Made by a program: the position numbers and the translations under genes | From: CAZWRN01 sp964636275 | GTDB taxonomy: Bacteria > Patescibacteriota > Microgenomatia > Daviesbacterales > UBA10151 | Length of the DNA: 64,000 nt | Reading direction: 5' to 3' | Assembly (NCBI GenBank): GCA_964636275.1 | Contig: CAZWRN010000004.1 | Coordinates: 1 to 64,000, forward strand | Shown here: positions 27,361-35,625 of the stretch, piece after piece | Position numbering within the stretch: position 1 is the stretch's first letter | Layout of the letters: each line of letters starts with the position of its first letter | Notes under the pieces: generated by a model | Databases searched by the model: none | Told to the model about the DNA's origin: nothing | Seen by the model: the letters and a program-made list of their open reading frames with translations, nothing else

Positions 27361-28805
27361 ATTTTGTCTCTATCTGATTTTAATATCTGATACCGATCCT
27401 TTGCTATACCTTGATCATCAAGACGAAACTGTTTTGTAATCATGGTAAATGCTTTGACACTACCAAACTGTCCCTCTCTATTAAATAAACGTTTCACATC
27501 ATCATCCCGTATTTGCCCAACCCTCTTACCGCCTGAATACCAAACCGCCGTCGGACCAAAATCGTCATCAATAAAGAAATCGGCATCATAACGCCCCGCT
27601 TCAGAAGATAAAATCTGCTCATCAGAAATATATTTACTCTGATCAATAAACTGCACCCATGCCGAACGTAATTGAAAAAACGCAATGTACAAACCAAATA
27701 CCACAATAGCAGATGTCATTAGATTATTTAAATACAATGACGGTTTAACCCGTTTAACGATAGTCCGGCCTATCAGCTCAACTATTTTTTTCCCAACTGT
27801 TAAACTCACAGCAAAAAAACAGATGATCATAAAAGGATGAAGCGGAATTAGATGCCAGATTTGCCCTTTGGCTGACAAAACAAACGGACTAAAGAAAGAG
27901 ATAATAAACACGGGAAAGATAAACCACCGTCTATCTGCTTTTTTTATTATAAATAGATACATACCATAAAAGACAGATAATCCGACCCCAAAAACTCCCG
28001 GCCAAAACCATTTTCCTATTCCATCATGGACATAGGTCTTTGCCAGCTGAAAGTTATCCAAATAAGATGTCTGCACTCCGACACCTGGCAAACCTATCAT
28101 TAAATACCGATCAAAGAAACTTGGATTGGTTAAAACTTGGGAAACCAGCCAGATACCTCCTATCACAAGTAATAAACTACCTCCGGCAACTGCATCCCGC
28201 CAGGTATATTTTCTTCCCCAAAAGACAATAATCAAAGCCGGAATAATAGTAAACGGAATACCTGTCTTTGTCAGTATTAACAATGCCGATGATAACCCAA
28301 ACCAGATCATCCATTTTGGATTGTAACGAGCTTTCCAAGCAGTTAAAAATGTCAGGATAAAAAAGAAAGTCAAAAAAACATCAAGATTGCCAGAACGAGA
28401 ACGAAATAGAAACCAAAACGATGATGCCAACCCGACGGCACTAGTAAATCCAACCGCCCGATTAAACATTGATTTGCCCAAAAAATAGACCGTTATCACG
28501 GATAAAAACCCTACTACAGCCGAGGCAAATCTAACCCCAAATTCACTATAGCCAAATAATATCTCTCCTATCGCAATCAGCCAAAAACCCACAGGAGGAT
28601 GATCATAATAAGCATTCTGATTCCATGTTAAATTAAATAAATCTCCACTTTTTATAATATTACGGGCAATTTCAGCATACCAAGCCTCATCCCAAGATAC
28701 TAAGCTGGACAATCCAAGATTAAAAAAGAAAAACGGTAATAACAAACAAAAAGATGTCAGAATAATATAGTCCGGCCAAAACTGCTGGTGAAAAAGTTTC
28801 TTCAT
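27342..28805 (-). CDS. GT-C family (PMT_2/ArnT-like) membrane glycosyltransferase
   Basis: 487 residues. The first loop has SWDEAWYAEIARNIIKSGD (D39-E40) and YYDHPPVGFWLIAIGE (D68-H69-P-P), the two motifs of the PMT_2 domain, then LLILTKTGIPFTI and an outer segment KGQIWHLIPLHPFM. A short C-terminal domain begins near residue 385. Predicted transfer from a polyprenyl-phosphate sugar to an envelope acceptor. Its last five codons and stop lie inside the heptamer repeat, so the native C-terminus may have been rewritten. It sits 3 nt downstream of the GT2 gene at 28809. Confidence 0.75.
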   Translation of the reverse strand: MKKLFHQQFWPDYIILTSFCLLLPFFFFNLGLSSLVSWDEAWYAEIARNIIKSGDLFNLTWNQNAYYDHPPVGFWLIAIGEILFGYSEFGVRFASAVVGFLSVITVYFLGKSMFNRAVGFTSAVGLASSFWFLFRSRSGNLDVFLTFFFILTFLTAWKARYNPKWMIWFGLSSALLILTKTGIPFTIIPALIIVFWGRKYTWRDAVAGGSLLLVIGGIWLVSQVLTNPSFFDRYLMIGLPGVGVQTSYLDNFQLAKTYVHDGIGKWFWPGVFGVGLSVFYGMYLFIIKKADRRWFIFPVFIISFFSPFVLSAKGQIWHLIPLHPFMIICFFAVSLTVGKKIVELIGRTIVKRVKPSLYLNNLMTSAIVVFGLYIAFFQLRSAWVQFIDQSKYISDEQILSSEAGRYDADFFIDDDFGPTAVWYSGGKRVGQIRDDDVKRLFNREGQFGSVKAFTMITKQFRLDDQGIAKDRYQILKSDRDKILVISD

Positions 28806-28808
28806 TAT

Positions 28809-29570
28809 TTAGGCCTTAAATTCACTATAAGAACCAGATAGATCATTAACTCGGATCTTAAGCATATCCTGCAAAGCATCCAAAGAATCTCTGATTGCCT
28901 GTACCCGCTCACTGCCAACATAATGCCACTCTACTGGAACCTCAGCAATTTTAAATCCAATTTTTTTAGCCAGAAAAAGTGTTTCCACATCAAATCCAGC
29001 ATTCACAGCAGCTCCTTTTTTATTAAGATGCTTTTGCCATCTCACCAAAAGCGGCTTAAATACTTTATCAATTGAAGCCCGGTTAAAAGCTTTAAACCCG
29101 CACTGGGTATCTTTATATGGCAAACCAAGCAATATTGTTCTTAAAACAGAAAATCCCCAGGCCATCAGCTTACGGATAGGAGGAGCGCCTTTCCGACCTT
29201 TTCTAGATCCAAAAACGATATCATATCCCTTTTCAAACAAAGGCATTAGTTTTTCTATTTCTCTAAGCGGAGTTGCCTGATCCATATCAGTAAAAAGTGC
29301 TATCTCCCCTTTACTTTCAATCATGCCCGTCATTACAGCAATAGCTTTCCCTCCATGATTATTACGGATCAAACGATAGTTTTTTTTGTTGAGAATAAAC
29401 TGTTCGATCAGCATTATTGACTGATCTTTGGATCCATCATCAACTATAATCACCTCATACTGATATTTTTGTTGTGATAAATAATCATCAACCTCTTTTA
29501 AAACTCCATTTTTAAGATTTTCTTCTTCATTGTACGAGGGAATAACAACTGAAATTAATGGTTGGTTCAT
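28809..29570 (-). CDS. GT2 polyprenyl-phosphate glycosyltransferase (DPM/Alg5-like)
   Basis: 253 residues with a single GT-A domain and no membrane helix. PLISVVIPSYNEEENL, VIIVDDGSKDQS, ALFTDMDQATP (metal-binding D95-M-D97), GSRKGRKGAPPIRK, DTQCGFKAFNR and EVPVEWHYVGSERVQAI are all typical of dolichyl/undecaprenyl-phosphate glucose- or mannose-synthases. It would make the lipid-linked donor sugar used by the adjacent GT-C enzymes. It lies 3 nt upstream of 27342, consistent with a donor-synthase/transferase pair. Confidence 0.85.
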   Translation of the reverse strand: MNQPLISVVIPSYNEEENLKNGVLKEVDDYLSQQKYQYEVIIVDDGSKDQSIMLIEQFILNKKNYRLIRNNHGGKAIAVMTGMIESKGEIALFTDMDQATPLREIEKLMPLFEKGYDIVFGSRKGRKGAPPIRKLMAWGFSVLRTILLGLPYKDTQCGFKAFNRASIDKVFKPLLVRWQKHLNKKGAAVNAGFDVETLFLAKKIGFKIAEVPVEWHYVGSERVQAIRDSLDALQDMLKIRVNDLSGSYSEFKA

Positions 29571-29610
29571 AAGGTATTATTATCTCAGATCGGGCGGGCA
29601 AAATGATAGG

Positions 29611-31146
29611 TTAAGGAGCCTGATCTGCTGGCTGATCCGGCTGATTGTGAACAAGTTTAAACACTTTTACTCCTTCAAAATCCTGTTCAGACTCAATTTT
29701 AGTCCATCCAAACGCTGCTATTTCATACTTGGGATTGCCAACAGGCTGACAAATCTGATCTTCACAAACCACATAAAGCTGATCGGTAATATCAAAAGGT
29801 ACTTGTAACGGTTTATGCCCCTTCGCATCCAATACAAATTGATAGGCAGCATCATAATTGTGTTCAGCAATCAATGCAAAATTAAATGGTTTACCCCCCG
29901 CTTGCTGAATAATAAAATCAGCGATCTTCTCTGTCCGTGTAAATTGGTTGTTAGGTGGCATTCGTAAAGGACTTACTGAAAAGTTGGCAATTATTAGTCC
30001 TATTGCCAATATCCATAATCCTCCAACAACGACCATAAACCGTTTTGGCAGTCGTGAAGCTAAATACCAACAGGCTCCTAAAAGCAAATAAACAACCGGA
30101 TTTATAAAACCCAAATAATGATCATAAATTGTCTGTTTATACAAAGATAAACCAGCAACACCAATCAACATCCAACTGCTCAAAACAAACAACGGCCAAT
30201 CAAAACGTTTTCTGGCCAGCTGAAAAAAGAAACTGACAACCGGTATCAATATCAATAATCCCACTACCCAGCCTAAAAGCTGTATCTGACCGGCAGCATA
30301 TCTGCCAACCAATGTATCAAAATAGAGGGTTGGTATCCGACCTAAAGTATTTAAAAAGTTTAGATTGACAGTTGTTTGCCTATCACTAAAAAAAGTCAAA
30401 ATTGCCCGCGTATTCATCCAGGGATGACTGGGATTGAGATCAAAAATAATCAAAGGGGACATTAATACTAAAAAAGTAAAAATAGCGACTATGGTCCCTG
30501 TCCAAAAATATTTATAGTCTACCTTTTTCTTAAAATGCAAAAACAGCTCATACAACCACAAAACTCCAGCTATCGGTAACAAAATCAAAGCCAGATAATG
30601 CATTTGAACAGCAAACGCCAACGCCCCGCCTGTAATGATGAAATATAAAAAATTCTTTTTTGCCCGTGCCCAATAAACACCAGCCACTGCTAGTAAGGCA
30701 AAAAAAGGAGCCGGATTTGGATTCCAGGACGATCTAGAATAGATAATATTTACCGGCGAGATAGCATATAAAAAGGCGGCTATAAAAGCTGGTGTTTTTC
30801 CAAACCAATTTCTGGCTAAATAATAGATCAAGCCAACAGATGCAGTCCCAATCAATGCCACCATTACAGCTGCTGCCAATGGATTTAACCAAAATATCGC
30901 CATCGCCAAAGACATCATGTAGTAATAAAGCGGCCCCAAATACATATTTCCAACCGATGTCGGTGGACCCAAAAGAGGAATATCTCCAGTTGTTAAAATG
31001 CGCTTGATCATCAAGGCATCACGTCCTTCATCACCTAAAAATGTCATATATCCGTCAATCTTATAAACTCTTAAAAACAGGGTAAAAATAATTAAGGTTA
31101 TTAATAAAATAAACTCTAATCGGTTTTTAGATATCCAGTTTTTCAT
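29611..31146 (-). CDS. GT-C membrane glycosyltransferase, (DE)GRD subgroup
   Basis: 511 residues. The first outer loop YMTFLGDEGRDALMIKRIL (D39-E40, R42-D43) is followed by GPPTSVGNMYLGPLYYYMM, the same block as in the genes at 14534 and 52027, then SPVNIIYSRSSWNPNPAPFF. About ten helices precede a C-terminal domain (IADFIIQQAGGKPFNFALIAEHNYDAAYQFVL) also found in 52027 (IDYIYQNAGGRPFSVNAL). The C-terminus is Pro/Asp-rich (HNQPDQPADQAP). It pairs with the DPM-like GT2 gene 4 nt upstream. Confidence 0.7.
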   Translation of the reverse strand: MKNWISKNRLEFILLITLIIFTLFLRVYKIDGYMTFLGDEGRDALMIKRILTTGDIPLLGPPTSVGNMYLGPLYYYMMSLAMAIFWLNPLAAAVMVALIGTASVGLIYYLARNWFGKTPAFIAAFLYAISPVNIIYSRSSWNPNPAPFFALLAVAGVYWARAKKNFLYFIITGGALAFAVQMHYLALILLPIAGVLWLYELFLHFKKKVDYKYFWTGTIVAIFTFLVLMSPLIIFDLNPSHPWMNTRAILTFFSDRQTTVNLNFLNTLGRIPTLYFDTLVGRYAAGQIQLLGWVVGLLILIPVVSFFFQLARKRFDWPLFVLSSWMLIGVAGLSLYKQTIYDHYLGFINPVVYLLLGACWYLASRLPKRFMVVVGGLWILAIGLIIANFSVSPLRMPPNNQFTRTEKIADFIIQQAGGKPFNFALIAEHNYDAAYQFVLDAKGHKPLQVPFDITDQLYVVCEDQICQPVGNPKYEIAAFGWTKIESEQDFEGVKVFKLVHNQPDQPADQAP

Positions 31147-31150
31147 AAAC

Positions 31151-31855
31151 TCAGCTTTTGCTAAATTGCAGCTCCTGCCACAACTTCATCATATCAACAA
31201 AACTTTTGATTACGACAGCCAAATTAGCTCCAGTTGGAACTCCATGAATCCGGGGATAGTGATGAACCCCTACTTCAGCAAATTTATAACCTTTTCGTTT
31301 GGCTTTGATCAGCATTTCTATTTGAGTCACTTTCTCCTCTGAATTTATTGGCATAATCGCTTCAAAAACATTCTTTTTGATCATTTTAAATCCACAGGAA
31401 TAATCTCGGACATTCAGTCCTAAGATAATCATCGCCAGCATTTTCCAGCCCCAGGTAAAAATCCGCCGCTGAAAGGGATCGGCTCGATTGAGACGATAAC
31501 CCAAAATAACATCGGCTTCATCTGTCTTTTCAAGCATTTTTTTGACATCATCAAACTTGAATTGACCATCTGAATCAGCAAATACTACCCAGGGGTATTT
31601 AGCTTGGGTAAATCCGGTTTTTAAGGCTCCCCCATAGCCTTTATTTCCCTGGTGATTAATTAAACGAACAGTCGGATATTTTTTCATCAACTCTTCAACC
31701 TCAAAAGCTGTCTTATCTTTTGACCCATCATTAATCACCAGTATCTCCCATTCCAAAGGTAAAGTTTTTAAAACAGCCACTGCATCTTCAACAGTAGATT
31801 TAATATTTTTTTCTTCATTAAACGCCGGAAAAAAAACTGAAAGTGACTTAATCAT
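31151..31855 (-). CDS. GT2 polyprenyl-phosphate mannose synthase-like
   Basis: 234 residues. SLSVFFPAFNEEKNI, LVINDGSKDKT, NKGYGGALKTGF and VFADSDGQFKFDD (D94-S-D96) are the DPM1-type GT2 motifs, followed by GYRLNRADPFQRRI, DYSCGFKMIKKNVF and EVGVHHYPRIHGVPTGA. No C-terminal membrane helices, so this is the soluble DPM1 type needing no anchor. It would charge polyprenyl phosphate with a hexose for the GT-C enzyme directly downstream. The region upstream is a long inverted repeat. Confidence 0.85.
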   Translation of the reverse strand: MIKSLSVFFPAFNEEKNIKSTVEDAVAVLKTLPLEWEILVINDGSKDKTAFEVEELMKKYPTVRLINHQGNKGYGGALKTGFTQAKYPWVVFADSDGQFKFDDVKKMLEKTDEADVILGYRLNRADPFQRRIFTWGWKMLAMIILGLNVRDYSCGFKMIKKNVFEAIMPINSEEKVTQIEMLIKAKRKGYKFAEVGVHHYPRIHGVPTGANLAVVIKSFVDMMKLWQELQFSKS

Positions 31856-31860
31856 AGGTA

Positions 31861-31987
31861 AGTTCTAATTGATCTAATTTCTAATTAATCAAAACAAATC
31901 CCAACATATTAATTTCAAAATATTCTTTGATATTTGATTCTTGATCTTTGATATTGTTTAGGATTTAGAAATTAGTAATCAGAAATT
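31861..31987. repeat. Long imperfect inverted repeat between divergent genes
   Basis: The left half (GTTCTAATTGATCTAATTTC, then TAATTAATC...) pairs with the right half (TTGATCTTTGATATTG, then TTTAGGATTTAGAAATTAG...). The TTTAGGATTTAGAAATTAG text is almost the same as the right arm of the element at 45871-45993, so the two belong to one family. Confidence 0.55.
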
Positions 31988-32053
31988 AAAACAAAGCTAC
32001 ATTCTAGCTAATTTATATGCTAGCATTAAATGCAGAGATAGTCACTATCAGAT

Positions 32054-33217
32054 ATGAATAAAACACTCAGAGATCTTTCCGTTATCACATTCATTGTAAT
32101 TGCCCTAACTTTGGCCATCTGGCTGCCACATTTATTGCGACTAAACGTCTATGGCCTCAACTTTGCCGAAGGATTTAATACTATTTATCGAAATTATGAT
32201 GGGATGGAATACATCACCATAGCTAAAACACTTTATTTTCCTGAGCAAATAAAAAATATCCCCCAGCCACTCCCAGCTATATATTATGCTGCTCATTTTC
32301 CAGGTTATTCACTGGCAATTTTGGTATTTGCACCTCTGATGGGCTTTTTAAAATCCATGCTATTTGTTGCACTGCTTTTTACTATTTTTTCTGCCTGGAT
32401 GTTTTATCTGTTGGTCAAAGATTTCGACCTGACCAAACATCCGCTTTGGCTGACAATATTGTTTTTAATTATTCCTGCCAGATGGCTGATTATTCATTCT
32501 GTCGGTTCATCTGAAACGATGTTTGGATTTTTCATCATCTCAGCTTTGTATTTTTTAATGAAATATGAAGCCACTCAAAAATGGAAATTCATTTACCTGA
32601 CCGGATTGATGGGCTTGGGAGCCCAGATTACCCGGCCTCCAGGAGCGTTACTAGCGATAGCAATTGGAGCCTACTTGCTCTGGAAAATAATAACTACCAA
32701 GAAAAATTTTATTGCCCAACTTGGCATTACCATATACCGATATCATCCACTCTTACTAATCCCTTTAGCCCTACTTGGAGTATTTGGCTGGTATCAGCTG
32801 TCTTATGGTGATTTCTTTGCTTATTTTAAAACTGGAGATAATATTCACTTGGTATTTCCTCCTTATCAGGTGTTTAATAAAGACTCGTATTGGGTTGGCG
32901 AGTTTTGGCTGGAGGACATCATATACATTTTCATTTTTGGTTTTTTGGCAGTCATGTATCTATTTAAACAAAAACTTTATCCTTTAGCCTTCTTTGTCTT
33001 AACTTATTTGGTTGCGACTATTTTTGTTACTCATCGCGATATTTCCCGCTATGCTGCGCCTATATTCCCTTTTGTATTGATAGCATTTGAAAAAGTTTTA
33101 GTCAGTAAAGAATTTAAAATTGTGATGGCCGTTGTGGGCTTGGCAATCTATCTGTATGCTCAAAATTTCCTGCTAAACAATACAGCTCCCTATCCCAATG
33201 TCGAATGGTTTAACTAA
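32054..33217 (+). CDS. Short GT-C-like membrane mannosyltransferase (PIG-V-like)
   Basis: 387 residues, shorter than the other GT-C proteins and without a soluble tail. The outer loop reads RNYDGMEYITIAKTLYFPEQ (D49, E52), then YYAAHFPGYSLAILVFAP and QITRPPGALLAIAIG. The D-G-x-x-Y-x-x-I-A and H-F-P-x-Y order resembles eukaryotic PIG-V/bacterial DUF-type GT-C enzymes that use polyprenyl-phosphate mannose. A small GATAG-TCA-CTATC hairpin lies just before the ATG. Its stop overlaps that of the convergent gene at 33214 by 4 nt. Confidence 0.6.
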   Translation: MNKTLRDLSVITFIVIALTLAIWLPHLLRLNVYGLNFAEGFNTIYRNYDGMEYITIAKTLYFPEQIKNIPQPLPAIYYAAHFPGYSLAILVFAPLMGFLKSMLFVALLFTIFSAWMFYLLVKDFDLTKHPLWLTILFLIIPARWLIIHSVGSSETMFGFFIISALYFLMKYEATQKWKFIYLTGLMGLGAQITRPPGALLAIAIGAYLLWKIITTKKNFIAQLGITIYRYHPLLLIPLALLGVFGWYQLSYGDFFAYFKTGDNIHLVFPPYQVFNKDSYWVGEFWLEDIIYIFIFGFLAVMYLFKQKLYPLAFFVLTYLVATIFVTHRDISRYAAPIFPFVLIAFEKVLVSKEFKIVMAVVGLAIYLYAQNFLLNNTAPYPNVEWFN

Positions 33218-34398
33218 TCTTTTTTGTGACGCCAAGTTACATAGTGATTGACCAAAAAGTTCCACAACATAACAGGAGGGATTGTGGCAAAGAAGTAAAA
33301 GTTGTTGTAGGCAATATGCCTTTCACCGATCCAGACAAAGCCATCTCCAAAAATCTCATGCAAGACTTTAACTATAATTACCGCAATACCCAAACCAATC
33401 GAGCTGACAGCGACAAATGTTCCAAATTTGCGGAAATAATTATCCGTATTTTTTCTTCCTCTGAATGTCCAGATATCATTTAAAACAAAGTTATTTACAA
33501 TTGCAATTGAAGTTGACAAGGCTTTGGCGGTGGCTGGCGGCAGACCATAGTAATTTATAAATATTTTATAAAACAGAAAATCAATGATAGTCCCTGTTGC
33601 ACCAACCAGGCCAAATTTGAGAAATGTTTTTGCTCTTCGGCTCATTTTGAAAAAAGGAATGGGCACCCCCCACGAATGAAGCCTGGCGTCGATAGCATAG
33701 GTAATGACATCGTATGTGTAATTAAAGGTTTTATTTTTAGAATACCCCTCAGCTCGGTTTTTAAACACCAGAGGAACCTCTTTATATTTAGCTCCAGCCA
33801 TAATCGCTTCATGTAAAAAAGCTGGCTGCACAATAAATGTCTTTTCTTTCCAAGGCATCCGCTCGAGATTGATCCGGCTAAATAATTCAGGTGTAAATGC
33901 CCTCGCCGAGTTGGTAACTTCTTTAATATTAAACGGCCCCATCAAAACCCTGACCACCCAGGAGGCTCCGATACTAAAAATCCGACGCGATAGTGACAGG
34001 TCGTTTTTCCCTCCGGTCACAAATCGGGAACCCAAAGCTAAATCATATCCATCTTCAATCGCCCGAACCAATTTTGGTAAGACAGCCACTTCAACCTGAC
34101 CGTCAGCATCCAACTGCGCCATCACATCCGGATTTAAATTTTTTGCTGAATATAAATGCCCTCTGATCAAACCAGCTCCCAATCCCCTTTCCACATTTAA
34201 ATAGTGTATTCGTGGATTATCTTTTGCCATTTTTTCAGCAATCTTTCCTGTTCCATCCGGAGAAGAGCTATCGGTAATAACAACCTCAACTTTCCAACCA
34301 GGCAGCTGTTTTTCAGTGGCTAAAACTTCCTGGGTAAAATGCTCCAACGAATCCTTCTCATTAAAGGTCGGCAAAACTACCACAACTTTTTTTGGCAT
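33214..34398 (-). CDS. DPM-like GT2 fused to a GtrA-type flippase domain
   Basis: 394 residues. Residues 1-240 are a GT2 polyprenyl-phosphate sugar synthase: VVVVLPTFNEKDSL, ITDSSSPDGTG, MAQLDADGQVE (D97-A-D99), GSRFVTGG. From about residue 258 (RRAKTFLKFGLVGATGTIID) four membrane helices form a GtrA domain, ending NFLVNHYVTWRHKKD. The fusion couples synthesis of a lipid-linked sugar with its presentation at the outer face. TACACT lies 6 nt upstream of the ATG on minus and no Shine-Dalgarno is seen. Confidence 0.85.
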   Translation of the reverse strand: MPKKVVVVLPTFNEKDSLEHFTQEVLATEKQLPGWKVEVVITDSSSPDGTGKIAEKMAKDNPRIHYLNVERGLGAGLIRGHLYSAKNLNPDVMAQLDADGQVEVAVLPKLVRAIEDGYDLALGSRFVTGGKNDLSLSRRIFSIGASWVVRVLMGPFNIKEVTNSARAFTPELFSRINLERMPWKEKTFIVQPAFLHEAIMAGAKYKEVPLVFKNRAEGYSKNKTFNYTYDVITYAIDARLHSWGVPIPFFKMSRRAKTFLKFGLVGATGTIIDFLFYKIFINYYGLPPATAKALSTSIAIVNNFVLNDIWTFRGRKNTDNYFRKFGTFVAVSSIGLGIAVIIVKVLHEIFGDGFVWIGERHIAYNNFYFFATIPPVMLWNFLVNHYVTWRHKKD

Positions 34399-34443
34399 GT
34401 TTGTAGTGTATTTGAAAACCCCTGAGTTTACAATCTATTGTTT

Positions 34444-34522
34444 AGTAATAAGAGATAAGCAAAAAGCAAAAAAATTATTTATTAACACTTGTTGCTATTG
34501 TACTTGTTGCTTATCTCTATTT
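34444..34522. repeat. AGAGATAAGCAA inverted repeat upstream of rmd
   Basis: The left arm AGTAATAAGAGATAAGCAAA (from 34444) pairs with the right arm TTGCTATTGTACTTGTTGCT and TATCTCTATT (34490-34522). The right arm includes the -35-like TTGTTG of the following gene. Confidence 0.6.
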
Positions 34523-34532
34523 GAGCTAAACT
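34504..34532 (+). promoter_or_regulatory. Promoter of rmd
   Basis: TTGTTG at 34504-34509, a 17-bp spacer and TAAACT at 34527-34532, ending 9 nt before the ATG at 34542. No Shine-Dalgarno, so the transcript is probably leaderless or nearly so. Confidence 0.45.
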
Positions 34533-34541
34533 CAAAGTGCA

Positions 34542-35477
34542 ATGAAAAAAGTTTTGATTACCGGCAGTAATGGTTTTGTCGGACAACACCTGCAAGAAGC
34601 CTTGGACGATTATTTTATAATAGGACTAACTCATGGAGGGGATCTAACAGACAGCCAAAACCGCAAATTTTACAGTGGCAATATTTTAGACAGCCATTTT
34701 TTAGAAGAGATCATCGAAAAACATCAGCCAGAGTACATCATACATTTAGCTGCTATAGCCCCAACTCATTTTAAAGATGCTGAACAGGTATTTAAGATCA
34801 ATTTACTGGGTACCAACAATTTATATCAGGCAATCATCAAACAACAAACAGACCATTATAATCCTAAAGTACTCTATATCTCTTCAGCTGAAGTTTATGG
34901 AAAGACGAATCATCCTGAAAATATTGTTGAAACAGACACTCTAAATCCACTCAATTACTACGGCACAAGCAAACTAGCTGCTGACAAACTGACCACCCAA
35001 CTTGCTATCAGCCATCAACTCAATGCCATAGTAGTCAGACCATTCAATCACACCGGCCCCTTACAAGGACCCGGTTTTTTTGTCCCAGATATGATCTCTC
35101 AAATTGTTGAAATTGAAAAAGGTTCTAAAGAGCCAGTTATTTCAGTTGGCAATCTTGAAAGTACGCGTGATATTTCTGATGTCCGAGACATTGTGAATGG
35201 GTATAAATTACTTTTGGAAAAAGACACACCAGCCGGTGAAGTTTACAATATCTGTTCCGGACACGGAATAGTTATGAAAGATCTACTGACTCAGCTACTA
35301 TCTTTATCAAAAAGTGAGATCAAGATCACTCAGGATTCAGAAAAAATGCGTGCGTCAGACAATCCAATATCAGTCGGCAACCACGACAAGATTACTCAAC
35401 AATTTGGCTGGCAGCCAAAAATCTCACTAGAACAAACTTTAAAAGACACTTTTGACTACTGGCGCAACAAAGATTAA
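34542..35477 (+). CDS. rmd: GDP-4-keto-6-deoxy-D-mannose reductase-like SDR epimerase
   Basis: 311 residues, extended SDR fold. GxxGxxG is seen as ITGSNGFVGQHL (residues 6-17); the catalytic triad is represented by SSAEVYG and Y-x3-K in NYYGTSKLAADK. VRPFNHTGPLQGPGFFVPDM is the substrate-loop signature of Rmd-type reductases, which make GDP-D-rhamnose from the Gmd product. Gmd is encoded 149 bp downstream on the same strand, supporting this reading; GDP-fucose synthase or another NDP-sugar epimerase is less likely. Cytoplasmic, NAD(P)-dependent. Confidence 0.75.
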   Translation: MKKVLITGSNGFVGQHLQEALDDYFIIGLTHGGDLTDSQNRKFYSGNILDSHFLEEIIEKHQPEYIIHLAAIAPTHFKDAEQVFKINLLGTNNLYQAIIKQQTDHYNPKVLYISSAEVYGKTNHPENIVETDTLNPLNYYGTSKLAADKLTTQLAISHQLNAIVVRPFNHTGPLQGPGFFVPDMISQIVEIEKGSKEPVISVGNLESTRDISDVRDIVNGYKLLLEKDTPAGEVYNICSGHGIVMKDLLTQLLSLSKSEIKITQDSEKMRASDNPISVGNHDKITQQFGWQPKISLEQTLKDTFDYWRNKD

Positions 35478-35620
35478 AAACCAAGGAACAGGCCAATTAA
35501 TAAAGGCAAAATTTTTAACTTTTTACTTGCACTTTTGACTTATTATTTTTGACCTTTAATTTTATTTCATATTATTTCTTGTATCTTGATTATTACCCAA
35601 GAATATCTTAAGGTAATTTA
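35478..35620. repeat. Degenerate inverted repeat between rmd and gmd
   Basis: The left text AACAGGCCAATTAATAAAGG, then CAAAATTTTT can pair loosely with TTTTTGACCTTTAATTTTAT and ATTTCTTG on the right. It is weaker than the other elements and A+T-rich. TAATTT lies 6 nt before the gmd ATG and may be its -10 box. Confidence 0.35.
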
Positions 35621-35625
35621 GACCT

